Source: Chitinophagaceae bacterium 26-R-25 (GTDB taxonomy: Bacteria > Bacteroidota > Bacteroidia > Chitinophagales > Chitinophagaceae). Taken from it: 64,000 bases of DNA. The translations under genes were made by a program, and so were the position numbers. Positions within the stretch are counted from its first letter, which is position 1, and every line of letters begins with the position of its first letter. This document shows positions 25,624 to 36,044 of this stretch, piece by piece. The notes under the pieces were generated by a model, which was not told where the DNA came from, searched no databases, and saw only the letters and a program-made list of their open reading frames with translations. Location of the stretch: NCBI GenBank assembly GCA_029906195.1, contig JARWSJ010000001.1:2666001-2730000 (forward strand). Direction: 5' to 3'.

Positions 25624-28404
25624 CTAATTTCCTGCACTCCTAAAAGCATTCGGCGTCACTCCCAGCTTGCTTTTGAAGACGGTTGAAAAATATGCAGGCG
25701 ATGAAAACCCTGTTTTGTAAGAGACCTCTGCGATGGTAAGACTTTCGTGCTGCAAATAATATTTTGCCTTTTGCAGTCGTACACTCAAAATGTATTCGTT
25801 GATATTCGTGTTAAGTAAGGCTTTCACTTTGCGATACAATTGCACTTTGGAAATGCCCAACTCCCTGCAAATGTCCTCAATGACAAACTGATCATTCGAA
25901 ATGTTGTTTTCGACAACAGATGCAAAGTCTGCCAGGAATTTTCTGTCAGACTTTTTATTGCCTTGCGAACGTATCTCTGCAGGTATCTCTGTGGTAAAAT
26001 GATCCTTCAATTTACTTCTGTTCGAAAGGAGACTAGAGAGCGTTTGATTTAAGATTTGAAAGTTGAAAGGTTTTGTAATGTAAGCATCTGCATTGTTTTT
26101 AAAACCTTCGGCCTGCTGCTCTGCGGTCGCTTTTGCTGTCAATAAGATAACGGGAATATGCGCGGTACGTATGTCTCCTTTGACTTGCTTTGTCAATGTC
26201 AATCCATCTTTTCCCGGCATCATTACATCGCAGATGATGATGTCCGGCATATTATCAAACGTCTTTTGCAGACCGACAATACCATTCTCTGCTTCTATGA
26301 TTTCGTATTTAGCGGAAAGCTGTGAATGAAGGAACTGCCTCAACTCGGGGTTATCTTCTACAATTAAAACAGTAGCCCTTTCGCCATCGGTTTTTTCAAT
26401 TGGATTGTCTTCAACAACATCTTGTGCAGGCAACAGATCCGCCGTAAACAGATTATTGTCTTTGTCAACAAACATCGAAGTTTCGTCTTCGCCAATTTCG
26501 TCGGTGGAAAAATGCGTATTTCCAAGTGGCAACACAACGGTGAATGTTGTTCCCTTGCCTTTTTTACTTTGCACATTGATCGAGCCGTGATGCAGTTCAA
26601 TCAACTCTTTTGTCAACACGAGCCCCAGCCCTGAACCTTTGTGACTTTCGTAGTCACCCTGATAAAATGCATCGAACGAATGCACTTGCTCTTCCGGTGT
26701 CATCCCAATGCCTGTATCCTGCACCGTTAGTATGGCCTCGTTTGTATCGATGTTTTTTTCTATGCTCAAACTGATGGAACCATTGTCGTGCGTGAATTTG
26801 AATGCATTGGAAAGAAGGTTGAACAACACCTTGTCCATCATCGTCGTGTCGATCCAAACAAGTAGTTGCCTTTCTTTTGTGAGCAAACGGCAATCAATAT
26901 TTCTTTTGCGTGCAATGTCCTGGAAGGCTTGTACAATCTCATTTGAGAAACCAACGAGATCAGTTTCCGTTGCCTTGATCTTCATTTTATTAAACTCGAT
27001 CTTGCGGAAATCGATCAACTGGTTTACCAGTTTCAAAAGCCTTGTTGCATTTTTCCTTACCAGTGAAAGCTGCTGCCTTGTCTGCATTTGCAACTTCGGA
27101 TTCTCCAATACTTCATCAATCGGACCAGTGATCAATGTAAGTGGGGTGCGAAACTCGTGAGATATTTTGGTGAAGAAATTCAACTTGGCTTCGTGTGCCG
27201 CTTCAGCCTTTGCAGACATTTCGATGAGTTGTTCTTTCTGTCTTGATATTTCTTCGTTTTGATGCGCCAGCTTTGTATTAATCTTTTTATTGGCGTTGCG
27301 CGAATACCATAATAACACGGCGAAGAAAATCACCAGTCCGAGCATACAGGTAAGCACGTACACAAAAGAGGTTTGCGTGTTGTAGATCTTTTTTTGCTCC
27401 ACGATCATTTCCTGCTGCTTCTCAATATCTTCCTGCTGGTTGAGGATCTTGTCGCTTTGCAATTTCATCAATCGCACATTGGAAGAATCAACCACCAGTG
27501 TTTGTAACAACGTTTCTTTCCCCAAAGATTGTCCGTTCAAAATTTTTGCAGCATTGCGTATAGCTTCTGCGCCGCCGGTTGGATACAACAATGAAGCGGT
27601 CAATATTTTGCTATCAACAAATTCCATCCCCGCGCCTTTTCCCGGCAATGCATCCACACCAATGATTTTCACATTGTCCACTCCTGCATCTTTGCAAGCC
27701 TCGTATGCCCCAAGTGCCATTACATCATTATGTGCGAAAATGAGATTCGTTTCAGGAAGTTTATCTTTCAGTGATGCAACCTCAGCCTGCGCCTTTGGCT
27801 TTACCCAGTTTCCATTTACACGCTGAATCAGTTTTAAATTATTGAATGGCTGAATGCCGTCGCGAAAACCGCGATCGCGTTCAATAGCCGGTGAAGATTC
27901 AGGTAATCCGGCGACCTCTATAATATTACCTTTCCCGTGCAGCAGCGAACCAACATATTCGCCGGCCATTTTGCCCAACTGGTAATTATCCGCGCCAATA
28001 AAATTTGAGTATAAGGAAGAAGCGATTTTTCTATCCACCACAATCACCGGGATGCCTTTATTAAAAACCTCATCCACCACTGGCGTCAGTGGTTTCGCTT
28101 CGTTGGGAGAAATAATCAGCAGGTCAATTTTGTCATTCAGCAATTGTTTTACCTGTTGTACCTGCTTTGGACTGTTGTCATCTGCCTGCTTATAGATGAG
28201 TTCCATTTCCGGGTGAAACGCCAATTCACGTTTCATTTCCCCGAGCATTGATTTCCGCCAAAAGTCGGCATCTCCACATTGTGAGAACCCAATGCGAAAT
28301 TTTTTTTGATTGTTATTTGAATTGCAGGATTGAAATAAGAAACACGTGATGACAATGACGGGCAGCCAAAAAATATTCTTTGTATGGTGGGCAAACAATT
28401 TCAT
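25624..28404 (-). CDS. Hybrid two-component sensor/regulator with sugar-binding periplasmic domain
   Basis: 926 residues from the ATG at 28404; a TTG three codons upstream is less likely. The order is: signal with Cys27; periplasmic LacI/RbsB-type sugar-binding domain (about 33-320; RIGFSQCGDADFWRKSM, IPVIVVDRKIASS, FIGADNYQLGKMAGEYV); membrane helix near 345-368; HisKA with His416 in SHEFRTPL; HATPase; receiver with Asp726 in ICDVMMPGKDG; and an AraC helix-turn-helix at the C terminus. This matches the fructose-sensing hybrid systems that control fructan loci in Bacteroides (BT1754 type). It diverges from the sugar porter/GH32 operon, which it probably activates on binding fructose. Confidence 0.93.
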   Translation of the reverse strand: MKLFAHHTKNIFWLPVIVITCFLFQSCNSNNNQKKFRIGFSQCGDADFWRKSMLGEMKRELAFHPEMELIYKQADDNSPKQVQQVKQLLNDKIDLLIISPNEAKPLTPVVDEVFNKGIPVIVVDRKIASSLYSNFIGADNYQLGKMAGEYVGSLLHGKGNIIEVAGLPESSPAIERDRGFRDGIQPFNNLKLIQRVNGNWVKPKAQAEVASLKDKLPETNLIFAHNDVMALGAYEACKDAGVDNVKIIGVDALPGKGAGMEFVDSKILTASLLYPTGGAEAIRNAAKILNGQSLGKETLLQTLVVDSSNVRLMKLQSDKILNQQEDIEKQQEMIVEQKKIYNTQTSFVYVLTCMLGLVIFFAVLLWYSRNANKKINTKLAHQNEEISRQKEQLIEMSAKAEAAHEAKLNFFTKISHEFRTPLTLITGPIDEVLENPKLQMQTRQQLSLVRKNATRLLKLVNQLIDFRKIEFNKMKIKATETDLVGFSNEIVQAFQDIARKRNIDCRLLTKERQLLVWIDTTMMDKVLFNLLSNAFKFTHDNGSISLSIEKNIDTNEAILTVQDTGIGMTPEEQVHSFDAFYQGDYESHKGSGLGLVLTKELIELHHGSINVQSKKGKGTTFTVVLPLGNTHFSTDEIGEDETSMFVDKDNNLFTADLLPAQDVVEDNPIEKTDGERATVLIVEDNPELRQFLHSQLSAKYEIIEAENGIVGLQKTFDNMPDIIICDVMMPGKDGLTLTKQVKGDIRTAHIPVILLTAKATAEQQAEGFKNNADAYITKPFNFQILNQTLSSLLSNRSKLKDHFTTEIPAEIRSQGNKKSDRKFLADFASVVENNISNDQFVIEDICRELGISKVQLYRKVKALLNTNINEYILSVRLQKAKYYLQHESLTIAEVSYKTGFSSPAYFSTVFKSKLGVTPNAFRSAGN

Positions 28405-28661
28405 AAGCAGCAATCATACTATAAATGTATCTCCTTTATTTCAAAAATTCAGTCTCCGAAATGAAATAATTTCTAAACAACAATGAAACGAAATTAAAAA
28501 CGACCAATTTCAAATCTTTAAATTTTCCGGTGCAACAGACTTATAAACAATAACTTAATGCAGTTTTGAAAAATGGAACCAAATGGAAAGAAATTGAAAT
28601 AGGATTGAAAGACAAACTGCCTTCAACCAAAGTATCATTGTTGGAAATTATTGTTTGCCAC
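28405..28661. promoter_or_regulatory. Divergent regulatory gap between sensor and fructan operon
   Basis: 257 AT-rich bases that must hold promoters for both directions and the binding site of the AraC domain. I see partly palindromic GAAATGAAATAATTTC near 28457, but no clear TAnnTTTG element or direct repeats. The assignment rests on position only. Confidence 0.4.
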
Positions 28662-29987
28662 ATGAATAAGAAAGTTATCGCCTGGAGCGTGATTGTTGCC
28701 CTCGGAGGTTTTTTGTTTGGCTTTGATACTGCAGTTATATCTGGAGCAGAGCAAGCGATTCAAAAGTACTGGAGCCTTAGTCCATTTGAACATGGCCTCA
28801 CTGTTTCGATTGCATTAATAGGAACAATTCTTGGATCTCTAATAGGAAGCATGCCGTCAGAGAAATATGGCCGCCGGACCACTTTGGTGATGATCGCGGC
28901 CATTTACCTGGTCGCATCAGCCGGCACTGCGCTCGCCACCAACTGGTATTTCTTTTTAGCTTTCAGGTTCATCGGGGGTGTAGGTGTTGGTGCTTCTTCT
29001 GTTACCGCACCGGTGTATATCTCCGAAATTTCTCCCGCGAAATCCCGTGGCCGCCTCGTTGCACTTTTCCAATTTAATATTGTGTTGGGCATTCTCATCT
29101 CCTATTTATCCAACTACATCATTGGCCAGCAGGGAGAAACTTCCTGGCGCCTGATGCTCGGCATTCAATTCATTCCCTCCTTGTTATTTTTAGTACTGTT
29201 AAAATATGTACCTGAAAGCCCGCGTTGGTTGATATTGAAGAAAAACAAAGTAGCCGAAGCGGAAAAAGTGTTGCAGGTCATCAATCCTTTGGGTTACAAG
29301 GAAGAAGCAAAAGCAATCATGGAAGATGCGACGCAGGGATCATCAACTGCTTCGGAAACTTTATTTTCCCGCAAAAATCGTTTGCCTGTTTTCATGGCCA
29401 TCACTTTTGCCGTATTCAACCAGGTTTCGGGCATCAATGCAATTATATATTATGCGCCACGCATTTTTGAAATGACAGGCTTGGGAAAACAATCCTCTTT
29501 GTTGTCAAGCGTCGGCATTGGTGCGGTGAATTTTCTTTTCACTTTACTGGCTTTAAACTTTATCGATAAAGTAGGCAGGAGAACATTGATGCTTATAGGT
29601 TCTGTTGGATTGATCATTACTCTTGGCCTTGTTTCCCGTGCATTTTACGTCAATGATTTTGGCGGAATGACGGTGACCATTTTATTACTTGTGTACATCG
29701 CGTTCTTCGCTTTTTCGCAAGGCGCAGTGATCTGGGTTTTCATTTCGGAAATTTTTCCGAACCAAGTTCGCGCCAAAGGACAAACGCTTGGAAGCCTTAC
29801 CCACTGGACAATGGCAGCGATCATCGCATTTGTTTTCCCTATGCTGACTGAAAAACTCGGCGGCGGAAACACCTTTCTCTTCTTCTCGGTCATGATGGTA
29901 TTGCAACTGGTTTTTGTGTGGAAAATAATGCCTGAGACGAAGGGGAAAAGTTTGGAACAGCTGGAGCATGTTTTGGTAATGCACTAG
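28662..29987 (+). CDS. Sugar porter (MFS), probable fructose/H+ symporter
   Basis: 441 residues from the ATG at 28662. A TTG at 28566 keeps the frame open, but the extra 32 residues are hydrophilic and not family-like. Twelve membrane segments. Signatures of the sugar porter family are seen: FGFDTAVISGA, GRRTTLVMIAA, RFIGGVGVGASSVTAPVYIS, VPESPRWLILKKN, NQVSGINAIIYYAPRIFE and the C-terminal PETKGKSLEQLE. It takes hexose from periplasm to cytoplasm by proton symport. First gene of the fructan operon, followed by fructokinase, so fructose is the inferred substrate. Confidence 0.92.
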   Translation: MNKKVIAWSVIVALGGFLFGFDTAVISGAEQAIQKYWSLSPFEHGLTVSIALIGTILGSLIGSMPSEKYGRRTTLVMIAAIYLVASAGTALATNWYFFLAFRFIGGVGVGASSVTAPVYISEISPAKSRGRLVALFQFNIVLGILISYLSNYIIGQQGETSWRLMLGIQFIPSLLFLVLLKYVPESPRWLILKKNKVAEAEKVLQVINPLGYKEEAKAIMEDATQGSSTASETLFSRKNRLPVFMAITFAVFNQVSGINAIIYYAPRIFEMTGLGKQSSLLSSVGIGAVNFLFTLLALNFIDKVGRRTLMLIGSVGLIITLGLVSRAFYVNDFGGMTVTILLLVYIAFFAFSQGAVIWVFISEIFPNQVRAKGQTLGSLTHWTMAAIIAFVFPMLTEKLGGGNTFLFFSVMMVLQLVFVWKIMPETKGKSLEQLEHVLVMH

Positions 29988-29992
29988 CAGCG

Positions 29993-30112
29993 AATTAATA
30001 ATTAATAATTAACAATTAACAAAGTATCAGTCAATAGTCTCTTGAGCATATTGATCGTCTGAAAAACTTGAAAAGCTACACCTATTAATTTTTAATTATT
30101 AATTATTAATTG
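29993..30112. repeat. Inverted repeat, AATTAATAATTAAC family
   Basis: AATTAATAATTAATAATTAA, then CAATTAAC, pairs with CTATTAATTTTTAATTATTA, then ATTATTAATT at 30083-30112. It begins nine bases after the porter stop codon and separates porter from fructokinase. Confidence 0.85.
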
Positions 30113-30152
30113 AATCATCAACAACTATCAACTAACAACCATAAACTACACC

Positions 30153-31055
30153 ATGAACAACATCATCAGCTACGGAGAAATTCTTTGGGACCTGCTCCCA
30201 TCTGGTGCGCTGCCAGGCGGTGCGCCTATGAATGTTGCGTATCATTTGCAGCAACTTGGACAATCGCCTGCATTCATTTCACGTATAGGTCTTGATGAAA
30301 GAGGCAAGGACCTGCTGACTTTCCTTAAAGAAAAAAATGTAGATACTGAGCATGTGCAACTGGATTATCATTTGCCAACAGGCATCGTACATGCAACTGC
30401 CAATGATCACGGGGAAATGCAATACGATATTGTGTCGCCTGTTGCCTGGGACAATATTGCAGTGGCAGATGACGCTATATCTTTAGTTAAACAGGCAGCG
30501 TACTTTATTTTCGGAAGTCTCGCTACCCGCAACAAAACTTCAAGAGACACGCTGTTTACATTGCTGGAAGAAGCGCATACAAAAGTGCTCGACATCAATT
30601 TGCGTGCGCCACATTTCAACAGGGCCATTGTAGAATCGTTGCTGCAAAAAGCAGACATTTTAAAAATGAATGTAAGCGAACTGGAACTCATTACAGGCTG
30701 GTTCGCAGATTTCAAAAGTTCGGCTGATCGTATCGCGATGATACAGGAGAAGTTTGACATACCGACTATCATCGTTACACTCGGTGCGGATGGTGCGTTA
30801 ATGAACACTGATGGCAAACTCTATCGCCACGAGGGCTTTAAGGTAAAGGTTGCCGATACGATTGGCAGTGGCGATTCCTTCCTCGCCGCGATGCTGACCA
30901 ACATTATTCAACAACAATCGCCTGAAGAAGCGCTGACATTTGCCAGTGCACTTGGAGCCTTGGTTGCATCACGCTCCGGCGGCTGCCCTGATTACACCAT
31001 AGACGAAATACATGAACTTATAAACAACAATAACACCATTCGATCCACTAAATAA
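30153..31055 (+). CDS. Fructokinase (PfkB family)
   Basis: 300 residues of the ribokinase/PfkB sugar kinase family. The N-terminal SYGEILWDLLPSGALPGGAP is typical of bacterial fructokinases (glycine-rich sugar-binding loop). The catalytic motif IGSGDSFLAAM has its base Asp near residue 240. It phosphorylates fructose with ATP in the cytoplasm, giving fructose-6-phosphate. It sits between the sugar porter and SusC and completes uptake and activation of fructose released by GH32. There is no signal peptide. Other hexose specificity is possible, but context strongly favours fructose. Confidence 0.92.
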   Translation: MNNIISYGEILWDLLPSGALPGGAPMNVAYHLQQLGQSPAFISRIGLDERGKDLLTFLKEKNVDTEHVQLDYHLPTGIVHATANDHGEMQYDIVSPVAWDNIAVADDAISLVKQAAYFIFGSLATRNKTSRDTLFTLLEEAHTKVLDINLRAPHFNRAIVESLLQKADILKMNVSELELITGWFADFKSSADRIAMIQEKFDIPTIIVTLGADGALMNTDGKLYRHEGFKVKVADTIGSGDSFLAAMLTNIIQQQSPEEALTFASALGALVASRSGGCPDYTIDEIHELINNNNTIRSTK

Positions 31056-31074
31056 ACTAACAAAAACTGCTATA

Positions 31075-34000
31075 ATGAAAAAAACATTAACGATGCTTGC
31101 TGCGTTATTTTTTTCTATAATGCTGCTTGCTCAACAGAAGAAAATTACGGGGCATGTGTTTAACAGAAACACAAAGCAGCCCATCGAAAGCGCCACTATC
31201 AAAAGCAAATCAAATGTAACAACAACCCGTGCTGACGGCGGCTTTAGCATCCAGTCACAAGAAGGAGAAAATTTGCAAATATCTTCCATTGGCTTTCTTA
31301 CACTGGACGTAAAAGTTGGGGCAAGCGATAACGTTGAAATTGCATTAGAGTCCGCATCCACTTCGCTGGAAACCGTTGTGGTAACGGGTTATCAGTCACA
31401 AAGAAAAGCAGACCTTACTGGAGCTGTGTCTGTTGTGAACATCGCAGATATTAAGAACAGTCCTGTGGGTAATCCCACAAAAGCCTTGCAGGGTCGCGTT
31501 CCCGGCGTGTTCATCACAACCGATGGTTCTCCGCAAGGCGGCGCAACTGTTCGCATTCGCGGTGTGGGAACACTAGGCAATAACGATCCTTTGTATGTGA
31601 TCGACGGCATTCCAACCAAACTCAGTTTGCAGGATCTTAACCCCGATGATGTAGAATCCATACAGGTTTTGAAAGACGCATCTTCTGCTACGATCTACGG
31701 TTCGCGTGCAGCAAATGGCGTCGTGATCGTAACTACTAAAAAAGCAAAGAAAGGTTTTTCACGTGTGGATGTTAACGCTGCAGTGTCCTCACAGTTTTAC
31801 ACTACGAAACAAAAAATGCTTGATTCAGATGGCAGAGGTAAAGCTTACTGGCAGGCATCTGTAAACGACAAAACAAATCCCAACAACAACCAGATCTATC
31901 AATACGATTGGAACGGCGATTACAACAATCCGGTTCTCAACAAGATCATTTATCCTGAATACATCGATGCGGCCAAAACAATGAAACCGGCTAACACCAA
32001 CTGGTTCGACGAAATTTCTCAAACCTCATTGATTCAACAATATGACGTGTCGTTAAGCAATGGCGGAGAAAGAGGCAACACTATGTTCTCTGTTGGCTAC
32101 TACGACAATAAAGGAATTGTAAAAGCTTCAAACAGCAAGAAGTTTAATGCAAGATTGAATTCTGATTTCAACTACTTCAATGGCAAATTGAAAATAGGTG
32201 AAAACTTAAATTTCACTTACATACGAAATGCACTTATTCCTACGAGCGACATTTTATTTTCATCACTCGTGCAACAACAAATAGTGCCAGTGCATACAGT
32301 TGATGGCGGTTGGGGCGGTCCTGCACCTGGAATGACGGACAGACAAAACCCGGTAAGACTTATTGAAGACAACAAACAAAACTTCAGCAACTACTTCCGT
32401 GTGTTTGGAAACGTTTTTGCAGACTGGACAATTATTCCAAACCTGCATTTAAGAACGAGCCTGGGTGCAGATTTCAACGGCCAGTATCAGCGCACTCTGC
32501 GCAAGTCTTACACTTCAGGTTTTTTATCTGATCCATCCAATCAAGTGGCAACGAGCCAATCATACAATGGTAACTGGATATGGCAAAATACCCTTAACTA
32601 CAATCTTGATCTCCACAAAAACAAATTTGAATTCTTATTGGGGCAAGAAACGATTAAATACCTGTCGCAAAACTTCTCAGCATCAAGACAAGGCTATGCG
32701 CTTGAAAACATAGACTACGCTTATATTGACGCAGGTTCATCCAACAAAGACAATACAGGCAATGGTTCCGGCTATGCACTTCTCTCCTACTTCGGCAAAG
32801 TGAACTATAGTTATGACAACCGCTATCTTGCTTCGGTAACGTTGCGCCGCGATGGCTCATCACGGTTTGGTAGCGAATATCGTTATGGTATGTTTCCCGC
32901 ATTCTCTCTTGGCTGGCGCGTGAGCAAAGAAGCGTTCATGCAAAATCAATCAGTAATCTCTGATTTAAAGTTGCGCTATGGCTGGGGTAAATCGGGTAAC
33001 CAGGAAATTGCAAACTACGCAACATATGCATTGTACTCTGCTATTTATGGCATTGATCCAACATGGGATTTTGATAACGGCAGCGCCTACGACATCAATG
33101 GAAACGGCTCAGGACAATTGCCTTCAGGCTTTACACGCACGCAACAGGCAAATGATTCATTGCGTTGGGAAAGTACTAAAGAATCAAACTTCGGTATGGA
33201 CTTTGGATTATTCAACAACAGGTTAACCGGTTCAGTTGATTACTTCATAAAAAACACTTCAGACATTTTGATCAGCCCAGGCTATCTCGCTGTTGTAGGT
33301 GAGGGCGGAAACTATTGGTTCAATGGAGCTTCGATGCAAAACAGAGGTTATGAAGTATTGCTTTCTTACAACGGAGCATTGAGCAACACCGTTTCATTCA
33401 ACGTAACAGGTAACTTCTCTTCATATCGAAGCAAAGTGACTGCATTACCCGAGCAGGTACTAACTTCTTATCCGGGTAATGGTACTGACAAAACAATCCT
33501 CGGCCATTCAAGCAGCGCGGTGTTTGGTTATGTAGCAGATGGTTTGTTCACTACACAAAAAGAAGTGGAAGAGTCTGCAGACCAAGTGGGCAAAGGACTT
33601 GGAAGAATCCGATATAAAGACCTGAACAACGATGGTGTGATAGATGATAAGGACAGAGATTTTATCGCAGATGGTAATCCAAAATTTCTTTACGGTTTGA
33701 ATGTAGAACTGAACTGGAAAAACTTTGACTTCAGCTTCTTCTTACAAGGCGTTCAGGGAAATGATGTGTTTAATGATTTTAAAACATACACAGACTTTTC
33801 TTCTCTGTGGGTCGGTACAAACTGGGGACAAAGAACGCTGAGCGCATGGACACCGCAAAACGCAAACTCAACCATACCGGCACTTACACTGGTAAACAGA
33901 AACAATGAAGGCCGCACATCTACTTACTTCTATGAAAAAGGTTCTTATTTAAAACTTAGAACGGTACAACTTGGTTACAACCTTAGGCATGCATTTAAAA

Positions 34001-34152
34001 GTTTGAAAGCACAAAATGCGAGAGTGTTTGTGCAAGGCACCAATTTACTCACTTTCAAAAGCAAATCCTTTACCGCTGCAGATCCGGAAATACCTACCAA
34101 TGCATTTCCTATCCCTGCCATTTGCACACTTGGTTTAAACGTATCATTCTAA
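31075..34152 (+). CDS. SusC-like TonB-dependent transporter (fructan locus)
   Basis: 1025 residues. Signal peptide (MKKTLTMLAALFFSIMLLAQ), carboxypeptidase-regulatory-like domain at about 22-95, plug from about 105 with GRVPGVFITTDGSPQGGATV and VLKDASSATIYGSRAANGVV, then the outer-membrane barrel. There is no STN domain, unlike the mannan-locus SusC, matching its control by the hybrid sensor and not by ECF/FecR. It starts 19 bases after fructokinase and is followed 18 bases on by its SusD. It imports fructan oligosaccharides across the outer membrane using TonB. Confidence 0.95.
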   Translation: MKKTLTMLAALFFSIMLLAQQKKITGHVFNRNTKQPIESATIKSKSNVTTTRADGGFSIQSQEGENLQISSIGFLTLDVKVGASDNVEIALESASTSLETVVVTGYQSQRKADLTGAVSVVNIADIKNSPVGNPTKALQGRVPGVFITTDGSPQGGATVRIRGVGTLGNNDPLYVIDGIPTKLSLQDLNPDDVESIQVLKDASSATIYGSRAANGVVIVTTKKAKKGFSRVDVNAAVSSQFYTTKQKMLDSDGRGKAYWQASVNDKTNPNNNQIYQYDWNGDYNNPVLNKIIYPEYIDAAKTMKPANTNWFDEISQTSLIQQYDVSLSNGGERGNTMFSVGYYDNKGIVKASNSKKFNARLNSDFNYFNGKLKIGENLNFTYIRNALIPTSDILFSSLVQQQIVPVHTVDGGWGGPAPGMTDRQNPVRLIEDNKQNFSNYFRVFGNVFADWTIIPNLHLRTSLGADFNGQYQRTLRKSYTSGFLSDPSNQVATSQSYNGNWIWQNTLNYNLDLHKNKFEFLLGQETIKYLSQNFSASRQGYALENIDYAYIDAGSSNKDNTGNGSGYALLSYFGKVNYSYDNRYLASVTLRRDGSSRFGSEYRYGMFPAFSLGWRVSKEAFMQNQSVISDLKLRYGWGKSGNQEIANYATYALYSAIYGIDPTWDFDNGSAYDINGNGSGQLPSGFTRTQQANDSLRWESTKESNFGMDFGLFNNRLTGSVDYFIKNTSDILISPGYLAVVGEGGNYWFNGASMQNRGYEVLLSYNGALSNTVSFNVTGNFSSYRSKVTALPEQVLTSYPGNGTDKTILGHSSSAVFGYVADGLFTTQKEVEESADQVGKGLGRIRYKDLNNDGVIDDKDRDFIADGNPKFLYGLNVELNWKNFDFSFFLQGVQGNDVFNDFKTYTDFSSLWVGTNWGQRTLSAWTPQNANSTIPALTLVNRNNEGRTSTYFYEKGSYLKLRTVQLGYNLRHAFKSLKAQNARVFVQGTNLLTFKSKSFTAADPEIPTNAFPIPAICTLGLNVSF

Positions 34153-34170
34153 CAACAAAAAAGCACTCAA

Positions 34171-35892
34171 ATGAAACGCACGATATTAACGATGGTAATT
34201 GCCATTTCTCTTTTATCATCATGCAAAAAAGTTCTTGACGAAACGCCACAGGGTGTTGTCTCGAACGAAGATCTTAACACACCTGCAAACGTAGACAAAA
34301 TGGCCATTGCTGCATACTCAGCATTAGGCAACGATCACTATACCGCGCCATTCACAAGTCTTTGGCCATATGGAAGTATTCGCGGTGGAGACACATACAA
34401 AGGTGGCGATGGTCCCGGCGATATCAGCGAATATCATCTTTTCGAAACATTCTCTTTGAATCGTGTTGACAACGGGTTGATTGACCTGGTTTGGTATAGG
34501 CTTTATGTAAACATTGGCAGAGCAAACGATGCATTGAGAAGAATGAATGCGCTGACTGATGCTGAATATCCAAACAAATCTGTTCGTCAGGCAGAGATGC
34601 GTTTTCTTCGCGGACACTATTATTTTCTTGCAAAAATTCTTTTCAAGTATGTGCCGTACATAGATGAGAATACGCCACAAGCGAACTACGATACGGTTTC
34701 TAACAGAACTTACTCCAACGATGCACTATGGACAAAAATCACAGATGACTTTCGTGCGGCGGTTGCCGGACTGCCGGAAACGCAGTCAGACAGAGGACGT
34801 GCAAACAAATATGCGGCTAAAGCTTATCTCGCGAAAGCCTTGCTCTACCAGGCTTATACACAGGATGAAAACAACCAGGTAACCGCTATCGACGCAAACA
34901 AACTGAATGAAGTAAATCAATTGTGCGCTGATGTTATCGGTTCCGGCAAGTATGTTCTGAATGCTGATTATGCCAACAACTTCCTTACACAATATGAGAA
35001 CAGCACTGAATCTGTTTTTGCTATACAATATTCAAAAGATGATGGTACGCCAAAAGGAAGACTGGATTATGGACACGCTTTGAATTATCCGATGAACCAG
35101 GAATATGGCTGTTGCGGTTTTCACGTACCGAGCCATGATCTCATCAACGCATATAAAACAGACAGCAAAGGTTTGCCAATGTTCGATAGCTACAATGCCA
35201 ATGATGTAGCGGCTTCCGGCGATTACAAAACAAACACTTTCGATCCTCGTATGGATCACACTGTTGCAATTCCCGGACATCCGTACAAATATGTTCCCAA
35301 CTTTATCTTCGCAAAATCATGGGCACGTGCCCCGGAAGTCTACGGTGCATTTGCAAGTATGAAGGAAGTAGTGGCACCAACGGACGCGTCATTTCAAAAA
35401 ATTCCACCGTTCATGTCAAGCTCTAAGAACTGGGATATCATTCGCTTTGATGATGTAATACTTTTCAAAGCTGAAGCGTTGATTGAATTGGGCAAACAAG
35501 ATGAAGCTTTGCCATTGATCAATCAACTTCGTATGAGAGCAGCGCAAAGCACCGCCTTACTGAAACAAGGTGATGGCACTCCAACTTCCAACTACGGCAT
35601 GAGTGCGTACAAGCCCGGAACTAACTGCACATGGACGCAGGACTATGCGCGCCAGGCTCTACGCTGGGAGCGCCGTTTGGAGTTTGCAACAGAAGGTTAT
35701 CACTTCTTCGACCTGGTGAGATGGGGTGTTGCTGCTGACTATATCAACAAATATTTTGCAATTGAAAAAACAAGATCTTCACACCTGTCAGACGCGGCAT
35801 TTAAAAAAGGAAGAGACGAATATTTTCCAATTCCTTTAAATCAAATAAATTACAGCAAGGGATTGTACAAGCAGAACGTGGGATGGCAATAA
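34171..35892 (+). CDS. SusD/RagB family surface lipoprotein (fructan locus)
   Basis: 573 residues. Lipoprotein signal with Cys18 (AISLLSSCKK). The SusD core shows QAEMRFLRGHYYFLAKILFK near residue 140 and the C-terminal RQALRWERRLEFATEGYHFF, then DLVRWGVAADYI, with YFPIPLNQIN near the end. It caps the SusC barrel and binds polysaccharide at the cell surface. It is co-transcribed with the preceding SusC. Ligand inferred as levan or inulin from the GH32 enzyme that follows. Confidence 0.95.
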   Translation: MKRTILTMVIAISLLSSCKKVLDETPQGVVSNEDLNTPANVDKMAIAAYSALGNDHYTAPFTSLWPYGSIRGGDTYKGGDGPGDISEYHLFETFSLNRVDNGLIDLVWYRLYVNIGRANDALRRMNALTDAEYPNKSVRQAEMRFLRGHYYFLAKILFKYVPYIDENTPQANYDTVSNRTYSNDALWTKITDDFRAAVAGLPETQSDRGRANKYAAKAYLAKALLYQAYTQDENNQVTAIDANKLNEVNQLCADVIGSGKYVLNADYANNFLTQYENSTESVFAIQYSKDDGTPKGRLDYGHALNYPMNQEYGCCGFHVPSHDLINAYKTDSKGLPMFDSYNANDVAASGDYKTNTFDPRMDHTVAIPGHPYKYVPNFIFAKSWARAPEVYGAFASMKEVVAPTDASFQKIPPFMSSSKNWDIIRFDDVILFKAEALIELGKQDEALPLINQLRMRAAQSTALLKQGDGTPTSNYGMSAYKPGTNCTWTQDYARQALRWERRLEFATEGYHFFDLVRWGVAADYINKYFAIEKTRSSHLSDAAFKKGRDEYFPIPLNQINYSKGLYKQNVGWQ

Positions 35893-36022
35893 TCAATTAA
35901 GAATTAAGAATTCCTCATGTGCTGTATAATTTGTTGAAACTACCATTCAACAGGTGCAAAGGACAAAAACGATCCGCCGAACCTGATAAATTCTTAATTC
36001 TTAATTCCTAATTCTTAATTAA
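35893..36022. repeat. Inverted repeat, AATTAAGAATT family
   Basis: TCAATTAAGAATTAAGAATT (35893 on) pairs with AATTCTTAATTCTTAATTCC, then TAATTCTTAATT (35991-36022). The loop is about 80 bases. It starts immediately after the SusD stop codon and separates it from GH32. Confidence 0.88.
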
Positions 36023-36044
36023 CAATAAAACATATTTTCATTTT